From JBBSEZ01 sp038239195 (GTDB lineage: Bacteria; Planctomycetota; Planctomycetia; Gemmatales; Gemmataceae): a DNA stretch of 16,450 nucleotides. Made by a program: the position numbers and the translations under genes. Every line of letters begins with the position of its first letter. The first letter of the stretch is position 1. Where the stretch lies: positions 1 through 16,450 of the forward strand of contig JBBSEZ010000217.1 in NCBI GenBank assembly GCA_038239195.1, written 5' to 3'. The notes under the pieces were generated by a model that saw only the letters and a program-made list of their open reading frames with translations, was not told the origin of the DNA and ran no database searches. This document shows positions 14,304 to 16,450 of this stretch, one piece after another.

Positions 14304-16450
14304 TCAGCGCCGGCCGGCCGCGAGCAGGGCCTCGGCCTCGCGGCGCAACACCTGCACTTCGAGCCATGCGTGCCAGCCGAACAGCCGTTCGCGCGGGTCG
14401 GGGGCCTCGACGACCACGCCGGGCAGCGCCGCCAGCGGGGGACCGAGGGCGTGTCCGGTGAGGCGAGCGGCCTTCGGGCCGTCCAGCCAGGCGCTGGCCC
14501 GGCCCAGCCAGCGCCTGGCCTCGTCGGGCAGGCCGACCTTGTGATAGGCGATGGCCAGGAGCAGCTCCTCGGCCGGCAGCGCGTGCGGCCCGCGCGCCGT
14601 TCGCGCCTCGCCCAGGCGCTTGAGGGCATCGTCGTGCCGGCCCGCCCGTAGCAGCAGCCCGCCCAGGGCGAGCAGGGCGCCACGGTCCTTGCCGGCGGCG
14701 ACGTCCTTCTCGGCGGCCTCGAGCAGGGGCGAAAGGTCGCGCCGGGCCTCGGGGGCCAGGGCACACGTCCAGGCGATCGAACGGGCGAGGAGCGGATCGC
14801 CGCCGTCCTCGGGCAGACCAGCACAGGCGAGGCGAAAGGCGGGCAGGTCGCGCGCAGCCAGCCGAAGGCGGGCCAGCGCGAGAAGGGCCGGGACGTCCCG
14901 GGGGTTGCGGCTCACGACCCGGGAAAGCATTTGGGCGGGGAGGGCGCGGGGCGAGGCACTGCCCAGACGCAGGTGGCGCAAGCGCTCGAAGTGGAACAGG
15001 GCGGAGGACCAGTTGCCGGCCTCCTCGGCAGCCCTCGCCTCCTGGCGGTGCCAGTTGAGCGTGTCCTGGAAGTCCTCCGCCTCGCGGCGGGCCTTGGCGG
15101 CCGCATTGTTCGTGGGAGGCGAGCGGACGAAGACGAAGTGGCCGCTGACCCAGGCGGTGGCCTGGCCGTCGGGGGTGGTGGCTCGGAGCTGGCCCTGAGG
15201 TGGCGGCGGATCGATGCAGGGAGCGACGCGGGCGCCGGTCGAGGTGCTCCAGGAGAAGACTTCGCCTTGCTGGCCGGCTTGGCGGGGGGCAATTTGGGCG
15301 ACGATGCGACGGCGGTCGGCGCTGAACGCCACGCTGTGAACGGGGCCGATGGGGGCTTCAAGAGTGAGCAGGTCGGCGCCGCCGCGAGCGTCCCACGCCC
15401 TCACCGTCTTGTCCCCACTCCCACTGGCGAGACGGGGCCCGTCGGGGCTGAACGCCACGCCCCTGGCCCCGCCCTTCTGTCCCATGAGGGCGAGCAGGCC
15501 GGCGCCGGTGCGGGCGTCCCACACCCTCACCGTCTGGTCATCGCTGGCGCTGGCGAGGCGCGCGCCGTCGGGGCTGAACGCGACGCTCCTCACCCCACTG
15601 GTGTGGCCCCTAAGCGTGAGCAGGTCGGCGCCGCTGCGGGCGTCCCACACCTTCACGCTTCCGTCCCAACTGGCGCTGGCGACACGCGCGCCGTCGGGGC
15701 TGAACGCCACGCTCACGACCCGGTCCACGTGGCCCTGGAGGGTGAGGAGGTCGGCGCCGCTGCGGGCGTCCCACACCCTTACCGTCCAGCCAGAGGCGCC
15801 AGCGAGGCGTTGACCGTCGGGGCTGAACGCCACCCCCCTGGCCCCGCCCTTGGCCCCGCCCTCCTGGCCTTTGAGGGTGAGCAGGCACGTGCGGCTGCGG
15901 GCGCCCCACACCTTCACGGTCCCATCCCAACTGGCGCTGGCGAGGCGCGAACCGTCGGGGCTGAACGCCACGCTCGCGACGTAGTCCACGTGGCCCTCAA
16001 GGGTGAACAGGCACGTGCGACTGCGGGCGTCCCACACCTTCACGGTTCTGTCATCGCTGGCGCTGGCGAGGCGGGAGCCGTCGGGGCTGAATGCCACGCC
16101 ATTGACCGGGGCCCCGTGGCCCGCGAGGGTGAGCAGGGCCTCGCCGCTGCGGGCGTCCCATACCTTTACGGTTTTGTCCACGCTGGCGCTGGCGAGGCGC
16201 AAGCCGTCGGGGCTGAACGCCTCGCTCGTGACCCAGTTTGTGTGGCCCTTGAAGATGAGCGGGTCGGCACCGCTGCGGACGTCCCACACCTTCACCGTCC
16301 TGTCGTCGCTGGCGCTGGCGAGCCGCGAACCATCGGGGCTGGACGCCACGCCAGTGACCGGGGCCGTGTGGCCCTCGAGGGCGAGCAGGTGCGAGCCGCA
16401 GCGGTCGCCCCACACCTTCACCTTCTTGTCCAGGCTGGCGCTGGCGAGGC
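14304..16450 (-). CDS. WD40-repeat protein with helical C-terminal domain (5' end outside window)
   Basis: The frame is open from the right edge to a TGA at 14304, giving 715 residues of the C-terminal part; the true start is beyond 16450. Residues 1-430 hold nine visible WD40 blades of the form VAFSPDGxRLASASxDxTVKVWDARSG followed by LLTLxGH, plus the end of an earlier one, so more blades lie upstream. The last blade is degenerate (FSADRRRIVAQIAP). The final 270 residues are Ala/Leu/Arg-rich helices resembling TPR units (ALFHFERLRHLRLG; ALLALGGLLLRAGRHDDALKRLGEAR; LLLAIAYHKVGLPDEARRWLGRASAWL). In planctomycetes such C-termini often follow an N-terminal Ser/Thr kinase domain; that is inference, as none is visible. 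It is probably a protein-interaction scaffold. Related DNA repeats encode the blades. Confidence 0.88.
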   Translation of the reverse strand, partial: LASASLDKKVKVWGDRCGSHLLALEGHTAPVTGVASSPDGSRLASASDDRTVKVWDVRSGADPLIFKGHTNWVTSEAFSPDGLRLASASVDKTVKVWDARSGEALLTLAGHGAPVNGVAFSPDGSRLASASDDRTVKVWDARSRTCLFTLEGHVDYVASVAFSPDGSRLASASWDGTVKVWGARSRTCLLTLKGQEGGAKGGARGVAFSPDGQRLAGASGWTVRVWDARSGADLLTLQGHVDRVVSVAFSPDGARVASASWDGSVKVWDARSGADLLTLRGHTSGVRSVAFSPDGARLASASDDQTVRVWDARTGAGLLALMGQKGGARGVAFSPDGPRLASGSGDKTVRAWDARGGADLLTLEAPIGPVHSVAFSADRRRIVAQIAPRQAGQQGEVFSWSTSTGARVAPCIDPPPPQGQLRATTPDGQATAWVSGHFVFVRSPPTNNAAAKARREAEDFQDTLNWHRQEARAAEEAGNWSSALFHFERLRHLRLGSASPRALPAQMLSRVVSRNPRDVPALLALARLRLAARDLPAFRLACAGLPEDGGDPLLARSIAWTCALAPEARRDLSPLLEAAEKDVAAGKDRGALLALGGLLLRAGRHDDALKRLGEARTARGPHALPAEELLLAIAYHKVGLPDEARRWLGRASAWLDGPKAARLTGHALGPPLAALPGVVVEAPDPRERLFGWHAWLEVQVLRREAEALLAAGRR
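15360..16450 (-). repeat. tandem 126-bp repeats encoding WD40 blades
   Basis: The conserved motif GTCGGGGCTG (plus-strand view) recurs at 15441, 15567, 15693, 15816, 15954, 16080, 16206 and, with one change, 16332. The spacings are 126, 126, 123, 138, 126, 126 and 126 bases, which are 42 codons with in-frame length changes of -1 and +4 codons. Long stretches such as GCGGGCGTCCCACACC are shared, so identity is at DNA level as well as protein level, indicating recent duplication or gene conversion. Confidence 0.85.

Noticed and set aside
15360..16450. Regularly spaced repeats that might be taken for a CRISPR array
   Set aside because: The period of 126 bases equals 42 codons and every unit translates to a WD40 blade; there are no spacers of unrelated sequence.

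Overview
The window is about 16.4 kb of very GC-rich bacterial chromosome. It looks like a Gemmata-type planctomycete (family Gemmataceae), inferred from the combination of an archaeal/eukaryotic-type prolyl-tRNA synthetase, a secreted Tricorn-protease homologue, a zinc-ribbon/DUF4190-like membrane protein, a long WD40 protein with a helical C-terminus, and an IS1634-type insertion sequence. No RNA genes, CRISPR array or complete defence system were found.

Left part (1-2850): the 3' end of an unrecognised plus-strand gene is coupled by a 4-bp overlap to a small unrecognised gene. These converge on a minus-strand zinc-ribbon membrane protein. An approximately 280-bp spacer with a hairpin repeat follows, then the C-terminal remnant of a VapC-like PIN toxin running up to an intact nicotinamidase-like gene. 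Centre-left (2948-6712): prolyl-tRNA synthetase, a complete beta-ketoacyl synthase and a shortened, cysteine-less ketosynthase-like partner, all on the minus strand. The two ketosynthase genes almost touch and probably form one operon.

Centre (6719-11541): a 356-bp divergent spacer holds a second copy of the hairpin repeat. It is followed by the Tricorn homologue (signal peptide, propeller, PDZ, serine peptidase core), a terminator-like hairpin, and a secreted planctomycete protein whose 3' end is interrupted by an insertion sequence. The insertion sequence (about 11499-13596) has imperfect inverted ends, a perfect bidirectional terminator hairpin in its leader, and a transposase whose two halves lie in different frames joined at a run of six Cs.

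Right part (13596-16450): a short coding remnant or small gene abuts the element, followed by a small secreted protein of possibly related design, then the C-terminal 715 residues of a minus-strand WD40 protein whose start lies outside the window. Its propeller blades are encoded by strikingly regular 126-bp DNA repeats.

The most interesting signals are the insertion-sequence junctions (restored palindrome and preserved reading frame), the C6 frameshift, two hairpins with the same 20-14-20 geometry, a dispersed hairpin repeat, and the ketosynthase/pseudo-ketosynthase pair. No convincing new multi-gene system was identified.
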